This document shows, piece after piece, positions 10,401 to 22,847 of a stretch of DNA of 64,000 bases; position 1 is the stretch's first letter, and every line of letters begins with the position of its first letter. The stretch covers positions 17,291,872 through 17,355,871 of the forward strand of contig OZ234497.1 in assembly GCA_965153455.1 (NCBI GenBank). The letters run 5' to 3'. The notes under the pieces are model-generated. The model had not been told where the DNA came from. It saw only the letters and a program-made list of their open reading frames with translations, and did no database searches. The translations under genes were made by a program, and so were the position numbers. The stretch comes from Sphagnum compactum. Lineage: Eukaryota > Bryophyta > Sphagnopsida > Sphagnales.

Positions 10401-12177
10401 TAAAATTTCCTTTGATGCTGTAACAGCTGAGCCTTCTTTTTGTATTCAATAATGGGGGTGAAGTTTCTTCATATTGGGGCATCCTCATGCAAACTGTAGC
10501 ATTGAAGTATCACCTGGAAGCAATGGTGATACAGCATTAGATTTGTGGAAGTTGTGCTAGCTTCATTCATGTTGGATTTGTGAGAGATTTGGTCCATACA
10601 TTGATTACTAACATGGTCTTTGATCAAAGGGCTTTTAGGGCTTTTAGGGCTTTTTCAGTGAAGCTGCTTACTGATTTCACTGCTGAGGACATGATGTGTG
10701 AGTATTTAGTGCTTCAACCATGTTCACAGCAAGCTTCAGGTTGGATACTGTGGCCATGCATTACTGAGTCTTGAGAATTGTACACAAGGTCAGTTATGCT
10801 TTATTCTTTTGCATTTGCAAGTGGTTTTCTTAGAACCACAAACTGTTCATTGCAGATAAGTGCTCAATGGTTAAACACTGAGAATTTGGAGCATGGTGGA
10901 AAAATGGGAGGTTTTAAGTTTGGACACAAGGCACAAGGGGTCAGTGTTTTTCTAAGTTGAGTAATTTAATACAGACATGAATTCTGAAGGGGTTCCTTGT
11001 TGGGAGTGCAGATCTAGCATATTTTGTACAGGCACATACCTTTTCTGCATCGTCATGCCACTAAGTCCGCCTGCTCCCTTACTTCCACTATCTGATTCTG
11101 CCTGCTTCCCTCTGACTTCCAATTTTGATTGTGATCATGACAAAGAAGGTTTACACACACTATTATAACGCAGAGAGTTCTGCCTTGAAAGGGCACTGTT
11201 GCCTCTCAACAACAATCAGGAAGTACGAACTCTTGCTTCAAAGATACTGGTAAATTAGCAGAAATTGTTCTCATGTTCTTGTATTCTTACTCTAGAATGC
11301 AAAGAGATGGCCAATCACAGTTCCCTTCCTTTACTGCTGTCAAAGGGAATCAACAATTTGAGGACTGAAGATGATGACAGCCCTTTGTTTCTGTTCTTGT
11401 GTTACAGGCCTGTGATGGTTAGATACTGTTATACAGCAATCCATTTGGCTTTTTCCTACCATTACAATGTCTCAAACCCTAACTTTATGCGGCAGAAGTG
11501 TACAACAGGTAGAGTGACACTGTTTCCCAGGGCTGAAGTGAGGCAAGGTGAAAGCAAGGAAACTAGAACCTCAGGAGGACAACAGCAAAACCCAAAGACT
11601 TATCAGTACAAGACTGACTTCACTCCACTGTCCCATCACAAGGTTGAATGTAAATTGCAGAGATGCATTGTGTGGATCATTTGAAGGTGCCACTCATCAG
11701 CAACAAGGTGTTTTCCAAGCCAACTTGCGGAATGGCAAAATTGACCTACTACACCAGTGCATGGTATTCTCACCTGGTCCCACAGAACACTGGGATAAGT
11801 CATCATGACTGGATCATGATAAACATGACTTATGGAACAATACAGTTATGCAATTACCTGTCGTGCAACCTATGGAGGTCAGATTTTTTTCTCAATTTTG
11901 TGATATAAGAGATCTTGCACAAATAAATTTCAGTAGACAAACACTATTTTCCACAAGAATTCAAACTTTTTGTCAAAAAAAAGGGCAAGATTTATCAAAA
12001 AAATCACTGGTTGAAATCCTCCCACATTTGGTCTTTTTCAGGAATGGAATTGTGCTTGTTGCTTGTTTAAACGTCTAGATAGTGACTCTCACACTCCCAC
12101 AGCTTTGCACATCTTGCTGAATCAGGTTGATGAGTTTCATAGCTTTTACTACAGCAGACATCTACTTTTGATTACAG

Positions 12178-12224
12178 GTGAAAACACTAGTATAGAAAAT
12201 TGCATTCTATACTAGTGTTTTCAC
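12178..12224. repeat. Perfect 20-bp inverted repeat with 7-nt loop
   Basis: The left arm at 12178-12197 (GTGAAAACACTAGTATAGAA) and the right arm at 12205-12224 are exact reverse complements around the loop aattgca. It lies in non-coding DNA between the DUF3511 gene and the FPGS pseudogene. The stem is at the short limit for a plant miRNA precursor and could instead be a foldback transposon remnant. Confidence 0.92.
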
Positions 12225-13101
12225 TCCAGCACTCCCTCCAGATAATGACTATTGTCTTGTAATTCATTTGCTTCCATATTCCATAAGGCTCTACGAACCC
12301 TACGTACAACGTGGTTTAAAGCAGCTGCAACTGATGCACCAACTGAATGACAAAAGTCCTAAGACAGGAAATCTCTTATTGCAGCTTGGGCTAGACTCTT
12401 CAAAATCATCACTTGCTTATTTTCCATCAAGTACAAATATTTCCTCTTATATCCTATATTGTCACATGGTTCAACATTAGTGCTAACAATGCCATCAGAG
12501 ATGCAGCAATGTTGTGCATGCAACCTAACATCTGTGAGTGTGGTAAATCAACATACCATCATCAAGAGTGTCATGAGAAATGTTAGCAGTGATAGGGCCT
12601 AAAGGCATGGCTGTCAGTTGATATTGGAAAATTCCAGGCTCACTCTCCCTGCATTTCAATACTTGTCAGTACCTCACAACCCACTTGACTTAGCATGAGA
12701 TTTTGGTCTCTCACATCAGGAGGCCCTTGGCCATAAGAACAATGACGAGCAAAATAAGGTGCCTTACACCTCAGCACCATCATACGCTTTCACTTGACGA
12801 CCTCAACACAAAATACTCTAGAATTCAGTTGAAGATGAGTGAGTTTTAAGAAAATTTGGCACACATACCACATAACATCTCAATGGTGTAAAGAATTTTC
12901 GAGAAAATCAATGGAATGCAAATGTGCACAGACCTGTGCATGTTGTGCATTTCCAGAAGTACTCTGCATGAACATGCGGTGATATAGTGAGCTTGCACTA
13001 GTAATATGCAGCCGCTATCATCACCCTTCTGTTCTCACTTGCTGAATCATCCTGTGCAAGAAGCACTAACCACTTCAGCACTTCAATGATGCAAAAATGT
13101 G

Positions 13102-15251
13102 TTAATGCTTCAGTAGTCTCAAGATGTCACCTACCAAATACAGGGAGCTGGTTACAAGAACCTGGTCAAGACCACCAAGCAGCATATGGGACATCATTTA
13201 CTCTTCATCCTTGAAGGGACAGCCAGCCTAGACTTTGACTCCTCAACATCCTTCCTGATCAAACACTGTACATACCATATCATCTAGACGTACTGGAAAT
13301 CTGCAATTTAGAAGGTTACATTTTTCTCGTTAGAGCCTCAAATCTTGAAACCACATTCACATCAGATGAATGCAAGGACTCCAATTTTGTCAGACCTCTG
13401 ACCTAAGATGGCACAGTTGGGCATCAAGGGCACCATAGCAGACATGTGACCTCAATGACAATGCTACCTGAAGGCAGAGGTGGGAGTGACAAGACATGCA
13501 GGTCTGGAACCACTCTAAAGCAACAGGCAGTGAATGTACAACTGCACTTCAAGAGCCCACAATGCAACCCTCCTGCTGACCACTGGAACCTGTGGAATTC
13601 TTCAGTTCTGACAGCAGCTCAATGTGAGCTGCATGTCTTTCCTCATGGGAAACAGCAGCAATGCTTGACCTACCTGTCCAAAGGGTACATCCAAAGCAAA
13701 GTATGGGAAGAGTTGCACTCAAAATACCAGCATCCTCTCAAGAACTTGCACAATATGAACCGAATAACATACAAAAGGCTCATCCTAAAATACATCATAC
13801 CTGAGAGCTTGCCTTCAAGAAACAACTCCCAGTGCCACTGCACTTCTTGCTGCCAACTAAGGTCAGAGGTTGCTCCTTTGAAAGGTACTCACTTATCCAC
13901 TGAGGTTGAACTGTGCTAGGGTGGGACAAACAATGCCATGTGAAGTGGTACCCCTGGCAAAATGCAAAAGCAAACATCCTCCTTTTCTCAGCAACCAAGT
14001 TTTATATCTTGACATTGAGTTTGGGTATTCTGACAAACATAAGACTTTTCCCTCTTGAAGCATAAAATTCACCCGAGATTAGTCTGTATCCAATCCTCCA
14101 ATATGCTCAGGTCATAGCCATGGAATTCATTATCCACATCCAGCATGTCATAGGATGCTGTTTGGTTTGGAAGTCTTGACAAGGCCTGGAACACCAAGGC
14201 TTGCTGGTCTAAATGATGGAACTACTATCTGGTACATAGGTCACATAATGAGTATAAGACTTTGCTCTGGACCTTAGTTTTCTTTGGACACCCATGGCTT
14301 TCAACACCTAGCCTCCGATATCCTTTACTGATTTCAGCACAAGCCCCTTACTTGCCAGCTATCATCAGCACATGGCGGATCCACTCACCAGTGTGCATAC
14401 TTGTGTTGATGACAGGAGGCAGCAGAGATTCCAGGAACTTCAGAATTCAGAAAAGTTCAGACCAACCGCTAGACCTCAATGCAAGGCTCTGAATGCCCAG
14501 GAGTTTGACTTGGATGTGCTAGAATCAGTACAAATTTCTGAAGAAAATTACCTTACAAGGGAAATCCTTGTTTGTTGTGATGGGACAACTGACTCTTGTG
14601 ATCAATATCCCTGGAATTCCACTCCTTGTCATCCACATCAGAGCTTGCCTCAATGCATTGAGTGCCATTTGACTTCCCTTTCAAAGAGCCACCCTTCTTA
14701 GCCTTCACCACAGTACAGAACCAGTTGGTGCAGGCTTCCATGCTCTCTGGGCTACGAGCTCAATCCAGGTAGAATGAAAGATGACCAGACCGGTCATGGA
14801 CCACTTCTGCCTGCCCTGGCCATCTGGTTGATGCAAGGCCCTTCAAAAATGAATCTGGCAGACCTCGACGTGCTCTTTCCTGCCAGGCACTCATCTCTTT
14901 GAGATCCTTACAGAACCCAGTAAATTCAAGGTCTTGAGAAGACAAACTTTTATAAGAATCACTGTTACAGTAGCACATACACGATTCAAATCTGCAAATG
15001 CTGAAAGAATGCTCAAGCAATCTGCCACGTACCAGCACACAAGAGCTCTGCAATACATGTCTGATGGGGCTTGGAAAAGTCACTGTCTGCAGTTGATGTA
15101 TACAATTAGAGGGAGGGCTACAACAAGCCCAACTGATGCAGAGTGCAACAACCAGGGCTGCATTGATCTGCTGATGCTCCCTTTCCGGAGCAAGCTGCAC
15201 ATTCTCCACACCATAACTCTCTAGTGTTGGTGGAATCTCCATTGATCTCTT
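13102..15251 (-). pseudogene. Folylpolyglutamate synthase pseudogene, 5'-truncated
   Basis: The minus strand carries the C-terminal half of a folylpolyglutamate synthase, the ATP-dependent ligase that adds glutamates to folate, in the normal order. About 15251-15138: EIPPTLESYG, then EREHQQINAALVVALC. 14864-14763: LPDSFLKGLASTRWPGQAEV, then LSFYLD. 14750-14560: PESMEACTNWFCTVVK plus a tail. 13936-13800: ALFVPP, then further on SDLSWQQ. 13170-13102: QVLVTSSLYLVGDILRLLKH and a stop, matching the family's VLVTGSLHLVGDVLRLL end. The highly conserved YLDGAHSPES reads YLD-stop-ARSPES (TGA at 14760-14762, His to Arg), and a TAG at 13916-13918 interrupts FVPN. The ATP-binding N-terminal half (GTKGKGS, SPHL) is absent between here and the ankyrin gene. 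Retained intron-like spacing suggests a DNA-level duplication rather than a retrocopy. Confidence 0.78.
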
Positions 15252-15858
15252 AGCACACATATTCACCCATTGCAAGGCATGCCAGGTTGATCCTTAGATC
15301 ATCTACTGCTAATCAATGCTGATGGGGGCATTGCAGGAAAGCTCCTATGGCTAAACCAACTGCTAGGCAAAGATGCTGAAGAGGCATACTGACAGCTCTT
15401 TGCGATAAAGCTTGCATGGAAATATGAAAGGCAGAGATGCTGAAGAGGCATACCAACAGCTAAATTATTGATGATGAGCTTAAAGAATATCTGCATGTGT
15501 ATTGGGTTGATAGTTAGTATGTGTCATCGTTCTTGAAGCCATAAATACTTGGTAACCCGTTGCTTGGGTGCTGCATACCATGTCTTAGTTGCACACCAAG
15601 GATCTCCAGATATCAAATGCCAATGTGTGGAAATATGGAAATATGCGTGGGCTAATATACATGCAAACAAGAAAAGCACTGCATTTCTCTTATGCACATG
15701 GTTAGGCAAAGGCAAGGTCCTAAAATGAATGGCAAAATGAGGAAATCACATGAAATGATAACTACCTGAATTTTTTTTAATGACTGGAAAGTGGAAAACT
15801 ATAGACCTGTTTCTACAAATAAAATATCATGACTGCTTTACACTAGATTTGAGCTAGA
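15252..15858. other. Junction between FPGS pseudogene and ankyrin gene; no gene
   Basis: No recognised coding sequence, and the missing N-terminal exons of FPGS are not here. A phrase close to gatgctgaagaggcatac is repeated at about 15371-15388 and 15438-15455. The right part should include the 3' UTR of the minus-strand ankyrin gene. Confidence 0.5.
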
Positions 15859-17817
15859 CTACTGTTTGTAAATATATTCACGAGCTCGTCTGCTTGCTCT
15901 CTCTCTCGCCTGCCAGTCACTAGAAGGAATATCAGTTCTCATGATGTCAGGATTTACAGTGGAATTGTAGGATTCCCTAAATCTTTTCACACCCTTAAGC
16001 TTCAGTATGCAATTTTTCAAGGGGTCCTTCACATAATATGCTAACCAACCTGTGAAGATGAAATCTAGATAGAAGTAATATGGACAAATTGCTCTCAATA
16101 GTCTTCTTAGAAACAGAAGTAAGGGGAGTAAACATATGGTTCCTCCAAGAGCAGTAGTGCCGATTATGCTCCTTCGGTATGTGTCTGGATGAGGTAGGAG
16201 CACAAGTCCTGCCATGGCAAAAGCTCCCATTCCAAATGAAATGGACAAAACCACAAAAAAAGATGCCCAATGAACTGCACTGCGAATCTGAGCAAGTCTG
16301 ATGCCTTTACTTGGAATAGCAGCTGCTGCAGCAGCCAAAAACGTGGCTACGGCTAAGTAGAAAGACAAGCTGTCAAACACCCAAAACATTTGAATGTCCC
16401 ACTGATGCTTCATTTCATTGTAACTATCAGGTACAGTTTGGAAGTAGCTCGATGGGGGATGTAACCATGCTGCAAATGTCACAGATGCCAGTAGAGACGC
16501 ACCCACCAGAATTGCACTGGCAGCACTGGCATATGCTTTGTTATCACCATATAACCCAGTCCGTTCAAAGTGTGATTGCAACATTAGCACTAGTTTGTAG
16601 TCGGCGTCTCGAACTGCAATATCAAACGGCGTAAAACCTCGCGTGTCCTTTTGATCAGCGTCGATAGAATGTGCTCGTAGCAATAAGTCCACTAGTTTAT
16701 AACTGCCACGCATTACAGCTTTTTTTAGTGGAGTTAGTTTCTTGTTGGCCGGAGCGTTTACAACATCTGGGACGTTGTGCTCATCGATGAACTTCAATAG
16801 CGCTCTTGTGATTGGAACTGCAGACGACATTTCAGTATTGTTAACTGCCTGGTGAAGAGGTGTAAATCCCAATCTGTTCTTGGCAGTGACGTCTATGATT
16901 TTCCCCGTGGTTGGACGCCACTCCAAAAGTTGTTCCACCGTTTCTGTGAATCCCAAAAATGTAGCCAAGTGTAAGGGTGTGTCATTCCAAGATTCCGTGT
17001 CTTGAGTGCTTGGCAACCGTCCGTCCCCCATGTTCGTGTCCACAACATTGGGGTCAATATCGGTTACCATCTCTGTGATGATCTCGTCGCTATTCGCATC
17101 AAACGAGTGGGCAGCCGAGTGGAAGGGTGTGTCATTCCAAGATTCCGTGTCTTGAGTGCTTAGGAACCGTGTGTCCACAACATTGGGGTCAATATCGGTT
17201 ACCATCTCTGTGATGATCTCGTCGCTATTCGCATCAAACGAGTGGGCAGCCGAGTCGAAGGGTGTGTCACTCCAAGATTCCGTGTCTTGAGTGCTTAGGA
17301 ACCGTCCGTCCCTCATGTTCTTGGCCACAACATTGGGGTCAATATCGGGGTATTTTAGCATCTCTGTGATGATCTTGTCGCGATTCACATGCCACGAGTG
17401 GGCAGCCAAGTGTAAGGGCGTGTAACCGAATTTGTCCCGGATGTTGATGTTTCTTTGCGAACGGTTCGTACAGATGTAACGCACAATCTGCAATTGTCCA
17501 TTGGAAGCAGCCATATGTAGCGATGTTCTTCCCTGGTGAAATGCAGGTAAGGCGTTCTCAATGATATGCCTCCGCCATGTTGGAGGAATATGATGGACTG
17601 TGGCGTAGTTTTCGACGGTTGGTGCCTCGGCATCTCTGGAGATCGCAGACGCATCCGCCCGGAAGTTCACATTATAGTCAGCCAACAGCCTTGTGAACGT
17701 GTCAAGGTCGCCACTTCTGGCTGCTCGCAAAATTTCTCTTGCCTCGTTTGGAGGTGGACACCGCGCCATTGCAAAACCGTAATATCCTCTGGGATCACCG
17801 GGAAGCCCCCTCTGCAT
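15859..17817 (-). CDS. Ankyrin-repeat / PGG-domain membrane protein (ACD6/ITN1-like)
   Basis: Encodes 652 residues in one exon. Residues 97-420 hold ankyrin repeats with the consensus features GRTSLHMAASNGQLQIV (97-112), GYTPLHLAAH (131-140), DTPLHLATFLGFTETVEQLL (279-298), GFTPLHQAV (317-325), LTPLKKAVMRGSYKLVDLLL (361-380) and GFTPFDIAV (394-402). A PGG-type membrane module follows, with hydrophobic segments at about 431-451, 478-500, 512-542, 551-572 and possibly 580-596. The signature Pro-Gly-Gly loop is altered to HPPSSY. Plant proteins of this design sit in membranes and are linked to defence and salt responses; the ligand here is unknown. An in-frame TAA lies upstream of the chosen ATG, so the frame is closed; a second Met at residue 17 is an alternative start. 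Residues 134-285 contain a recent tandem duplication (see repeat). Confidence 0.9.
   Translation of the reverse strand: MQRGLPGDPRGYYGFAMARCPPPNEAREILRAARSGDLDTFTRLLADYNVNFRADASAISRDAEAPTVENYATVHHIPPTWRRHIIENALPAFHQGRTSLHMAASNGQLQIVRYICTNRSQRNINIRDKFGYTPLHLAAHSWHVNRDKIITEMLKYPDIDPNVVAKNMRDGRFLSTQDTESWSDTPFDSAAHSFDANSDEIITEMVTDIDPNVVDTRFLSTQDTESWNDTPFHSAAHSFDANSDEIITEMVTDIDPNVVDTNMGDGRLPSTQDTESWNDTPLHLATFLGFTETVEQLLEWRPTTGKIIDVTAKNRLGFTPLHQAVNNTEMSSAVPITRALLKFIDEHNVPDVVNAPANKKLTPLKKAVMRGSYKLVDLLLRAHSIDADQKDTRGFTPFDIAVRDADYKLVLMLQSHFERTGLYGDNKAYASAASAILVGASLLASVTFAAWLHPPSSYFQTVPDSYNEMKHQWDIQMFWVFDSLSFYLAVATFLAAAAAAIPSKGIRLAQIRSAVHWASFFVVLSISFGMGAFAMAGLVLLPHPDTYRRSIIGTTALGGTICLLPLLLFLRRLLRAICPYYFYLDFIFTGWLAYYVKDPLKNCILKLKGVKRFRESYNSTVNPDIMRTDIPSSDWQARERASRRAREYIYKQ
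16976..17416 (-). repeat. Three tandem copies of a 135-156 bp ankyrin unit
   Basis: Copies occupy 16976-17125 (150 bp), 17126-17260 (135 bp) and 17261-17416 (156 bp). The lengths differ by multiples of three, so the frame is kept. Over their last ~85 bp the first two copies differ at one base. The third is more diverged and still carries the LHLAAH consensus where the others read F(D/H)SAAH. The unit encodes about 45 residues around TQDTESW-DTP and SDEIITEM. Confidence 0.92.
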
Positions 17818-19900
17818 GCTGCAAAAGCTGACCCAAAATTGAAGTTAGCAAAACCCTCTGGTTCTTCACAACTACGAACAAGGCATAAAACTTGACAACC
17901 TAACAGCTTGTCGCAATGCCTAAAAATTGTCCTTTTAACAGCAACTATTTTGGAATCTGTCTCCCTTATGATTCAAGAGTTAGATCAGAGTTTTTTTCTT
18001 TCCCCCCCCCCTGCTGATAGATTTTGATGTTTTTTAAAACCAAAGAATCTGGGAAAAATGTGGACTTTAGAGTAGTTAAACTATATTGGAAAAAAATTTC
18101 GCTGCATCAAACAATGTCTGAATCCGTGGTAAATCTAAAGGCGCGGAGTCTGCATCAAGCCGACACCTTTCGATTCTCCAACTTCTGAGATCCGCCGAGC
18201 TGCCCATTTTGTTTTCGGTTTTGCACTTTCTGTGATGCCAACATGTTTAATCTCCTGTAACACATGTATGTACTTAGCCTCTCGCCTTGGATCACTACTG
18301 CGAGTTTCTAAGCTTCACTAATGAACTCTTGCGTATGAGTTTGCAGGAGGAACGTTTAGGCCCTAGTTAGATGGCTGAAAACCTAAAACAAGACACTATA
18401 CGATAGCCGACCTAACCAAGCCAGCATCAACATCATTCAAAACGGCTTACCGATTTTGTAAGGAAATCAGCGTCTGACATCTTGACTCATTAAGTTGTCC
18501 AGATGCTTATCAGAAGTGAGCTTGAGCAGCTCCGACAAAGTTTATATCACACACTTGACAGCTACATCTGATGAATTTGTAAACTCAATACTGCTCCTGG
18601 CACTATTCAGCATCTCCTGACAGTTTTGGTGAACCTAGGAATTGATGTAGTTGATGATGTACAGAGAGTTCAGTCATTTATGAACCTGCTGATAAATTCC
18701 TTCAAATTTGCACATCTTGTTGAAAAGTTTACTAGTCAAAAATCTTCCTGCATGCAACACCTCCTCCTCGTCTACAAAATTGCAGTTCGCGGCAATCCAT
18801 CCATCTCAAGGAGCAATGGAGATGTGAATACCTGCTACTACTTACTGTGAATATGTGAAAAGGCCTGTGATCCGCATTAACTGGACTGCAGGTGGTTTTT
18901 CCTTCTACCACGTCCTTCTCCCTTTCTGTAAGAAACACAACCAACACCATGTAAATGAATTTCTGGGTCCCCAGGAAATTCTTGAAATCACACAAGTTCT
19001 CTGCATACTCTCAAAATCAAAGTCTCTACAAAACTTGGCCCATCTTCTCTGAAACTACTGCATATCACGAGCTTCCTCCCATTAAATTACTGCATATCTA
19101 GGCAGCTCCTTTCATAAGGACCTGAAGATCTTTGTAATATAAGATAAATATGTCATTTGTATATATGTTGAGAAACACTGCAAGTCTAGATAGTTGTGGA
19201 TGCCACATAGAATATTATTGATTGCAGGATCCATCTAGAAGTACTAATAAAATTGATCATGAATGTTGTGAGGAGCTAGCGGACTTGTTCTCACATGACA
19301 ACATCTGAACTCCACAACTCACAAGCCTAGGGCACTACTGAATGAACACCTTGATTGAAAGGGTGTTCAGATAATCTATCCAAACCAAAAAAAAAAAAGA
19401 ACAATTGTTTTGAAGGATGAGGCCAGCCAGTTTGGGAACGACATTCGGGATCCAATGCTCCTATGCTGCAGCAGCAAACAACTTGCTGGTCAGAGTGTAG
19501 ATCCCGTATGTACTATGTGCCATGACAAAAATGCAATCCGTGACTCCACCTCTGGAGCATATTCTGTTGCGTGGAATGCGCATGGCCAAATGAATAGCAT
19601 CTTAGCCTGGGCTTCTTTTATGCACACTTCACAAGCAATTTGAAAGGCCAAAAAAGAGAGAAAGGCCAAAAGCTTTTTTTTGCCCATCAAAAGAAATCAA
19701 GTAAGAAAAAAGTGCCCCTCACATGGAAAAGCAAAGTAAAAAATAGCCCATCGAAAAACAAATGTAACAAGGGGTGTATCACAAAGCTCAAATATTTCAC
19801 CATGCAAAAATATAATCTTCAAAACATCCTCCAAAAGAAACCAAAATCCTTCAGAATATCATAACTCTAGAACTAATCTCAAGTTTCAACACAAGCCAAA
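17818..19900. other. Upstream region of the ankyrin gene; no gene seen
   Basis: Contains the expected promoter and leader of the minus-strand ankyrin gene (just above 17817), including a C10 run near 18002. The remainder up to about 19700 has mixed composition and several short frames with no recognisable domain. From 19650 it becomes A-rich. Confidence 0.45.
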
Positions 19901-22581
19901 AATATCATCTTTCAAAAATCCTCATGTAAAACTAGACCTATTACCTAGTGGGCAAAATCCCTTAAGCTACTTGGTAGGCAAGGCTAATCAAATAATATGC
20001 CTTTCAGTGGATGAAGGGCTAAAATGAACCAGCACCTCCATCGGTACCTTCACCTTCTTGAGGGAGACTTCTTGAGAAAACTTGAGGAAATGTTGAAATT
20101 GGACCATGATTTAGTGTAGGCCTAATGGTCAAATATTCATAATTTTTAGGAGCAACCCAAGAAATGTATTTGGGTTTTTCTAGTTTTTATCATGGTACCA
20201 TTGTAGGTGATGCTATTTGGTTTATCCAAGTCCTAAATGAGACTAGGAAAACATTTTTTAATAAGTTGCTAGTGAGTTGTGAATTAAGAAAAGCAATTTT
20301 TTTAATTCCTCAAATTTCAATAAAATGTTATTAAGAATCGTTTGATTTGAATTAGTTTGGATTGATTGTAAAAAGTTCAAACTTTTACTTTATTTTTGTT
20401 AATTTGATATGGTTTGATGTTCACTTTTTTCTAAAATGAAAGATCAGATTTTTGTCAATTCATTGTGTCAAATGCATTTGTTAAAGTTGCCCATCATAAT
20501 GAAATGAAAAATAAAAACTAACTTGTCACACACAAAAAAAAAAAGGTGAACCCGTCAAAATACATCATTGAAATTCTGATTCCTAAGTACCATGTCACCC
20601 ACATTATCTCTTAAGGTAAAAGCATCTAAAGCCATCATTGCACCCTAAACTAGCACATCAATTACTATCCAAAAACCATTCAAATGTGTGCTTATTAATG
20701 CATGACTACATCAAGTTTCGGTTTTAAATCATTTTAAAAGTGGTTTGAAATAACAATTGAACCTGTTTCAAATACATATGCCCAATTCCATGGATTATTT
20801 TGACTCTATTATGACATACCTTTTGAGTGCACAATTTTCTTTCTATTTGCGTGACAAATTTAGTGTCGTTTCAAAAGTTCATTATAAGTCCATTCTTTTT
20901 TTAGAATTCATTTACATTTTTAAATATGATTTTTATTAAATCTTATTGCAATATGGATAATTTAAAATTTCATAACGTTGATGTTGAATATGATTTTACA
21001 TTTTAAGTTCATTTACAACCCAAAAAAAAAAAAACAATTGTAGCAATCCAAATCATCATTTTATTTATGCTTTTATTCGATAACATTTTGAAATTTAAAG
21101 TTCATTTTCAATCAAAGTCAATGTTGATGCAATGGTTAAATGAAAAGGATTGGATAAAATCAATGTACAAAAAATATATAACATACATAAAATCTTATGT
21201 TTATGGTTCATGCAATAATACTAAACAAGAGCAAACTAAAAAAAAAAAGGGAATGTTAAACTATAAGATTTCTTCCTCTTCATACGTTAGTGGTTTTTTC
21301 TTTTAAAAAAAAAGTTGTTATGCCTTTATTGTTTAAAAAGTGTCAAAAACACATTTTCAATGGATTTTTTATAAACAAATTTTTGAATGGACCTAGATTT
21401 AGTTTATGTATGTTAATATATATTAATCCCTCAAAAACATTTACTCAAAAATTCCACTAGTCCAACTTTAATTTTGAAATGTATTTACGATTTTTCATAC
21501 TTTGTGATAGGTATTATTTTGTTATAATTACATATACCATATGTTCAAGATTTTCAATGTTTGTTGAATTTTTTTATTAAAAAATTTAGTTGAAGTCTTA
21601 ACCTAATCAAATATACTTAAAACAAAAAAAATTAATCTAAAATGTGATGTCTATTTGTTGTCAATAAAAACTAAATGCAAAAAGATTATATAACTTGTGA
21701 CAATAATTTTTTATGGGCTTAATGTGCTCTCACCCATGGTGAATTACTTGCTTCTTTTTCCCCCTACCACCATGTTGGTAACCTCAAATATATGCGTCTT
21801 ACATTTGAAATTATTGTGCTTGTGGCAAGGGGAATTTGATTTGCATCTGATAATAAGTTTTGAAATTAGGTTCGGGTTATGTGGACGGGATAATAGAAAT
21901 GAAGGTATGGAAAATTTAAATGCTTTGAAAATGGCATTAAAACATTATGATTTCAAATTCAATTTAATACATCTTGAACGATCTTGGCATGGCCCTTTTT
22001 CAAATCATGGCTGAATTTAAGTAATGACAAGATGCATTGAATTTCTTATACAATTAAGGACACATTCCATTTGATTAAAAGTCAAGAATCAAAAGGTTTG
22101 ATATTGCATGTTATGTTATCAACTTGTTTTGACCTAGCTTTAGAATGATCTAAACATGATTTTTTAAAACTTTGTAAATGACTTGTGCAAAGCAACCTCA
22201 TAACATTGGTGTACACTAATATTAAACATATCAATATAACATCAATTTCCTTGCCAATTATTTTTTTAATCTCATTTACATTAGAATTGTTCACTCAATT
22301 GCTAAATTCACCTAAAGACCAACCTCAATTTTTTTATTTCACAATGCAAACAAAAGCACAACACTTAAAACATGACCAAAATTATTTGCAAACCTTGAAG
22401 TCTTTTTTTCAACCTCACTTGTGTTCTTTGGAATTAGGTCCCTATAATTTTATTTTTCTTGTTAAGTGTATGTTTGTAATTCCTTTTGCCAGTGGGTGTA
22501 AGCACAGATGAAAAAAGCTAGTTCTTCTGTAACTAGTGTTTTAATTTGTGTTTACAAAACCTTGTGAAAAAACATTATTTC

Positions 22582-22642
22582 AACATTATTTGAGCAATTT
22601 CATGTTGCCATATCAACTAGTCAAGACTGCTCAAATAATGTT
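22582..22642. repeat. 15-bp perfect inverted repeat, 31-nt spacer
   Basis: AACATTATTTGAGCA at 22582-22596 pairs with its exact reverse complement at 22628-22642. It is in non-coding AT-rich DNA and may be a foldback remnant. Confidence 0.85.
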
Positions 22643-22847
22643 TAAATGTTCATTTTGGCTCTTATTATTTTGTTTCAACCCCAAATTATATTCTTTTGTA
22701 CTATGAAGGATCATTGGACCTTCCTAACATTTTTTTATTTGCATATGAGGCCTTTCTCCCCTTTGCAAGACCCTTTTCAATGATTTAACATGTGTTTTCA
22801 AACCAATAAACCATGTATTTACAATAATTTCTTATGGATTGCACAAC

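Larger units (their letters stand above)
9543..13101. other. Long stretch with no intact gene
   Basis: Base composition is more balanced than in the AT-rich deserts, but no reading frame carries a recognised domain on either strand. The first few hundred bases are probably the 3' UTR of the DUF3511 gene. It holds an imperfect duplication at about 10150-10400 and a perfect hairpin at 12178-12224. Decayed gene sequence is possible, because the FPGS pseudogene next door is of the same texture. Confidence 0.5.

Noticed and set aside
18626-19052. Frames in 18.6-19.05 kb considered as the missing N-terminal half of FPGS
   Set aside because: Neither strand shows the GTKGKGS, SPHL or VGLGG motifs, and the translations are unrelated.
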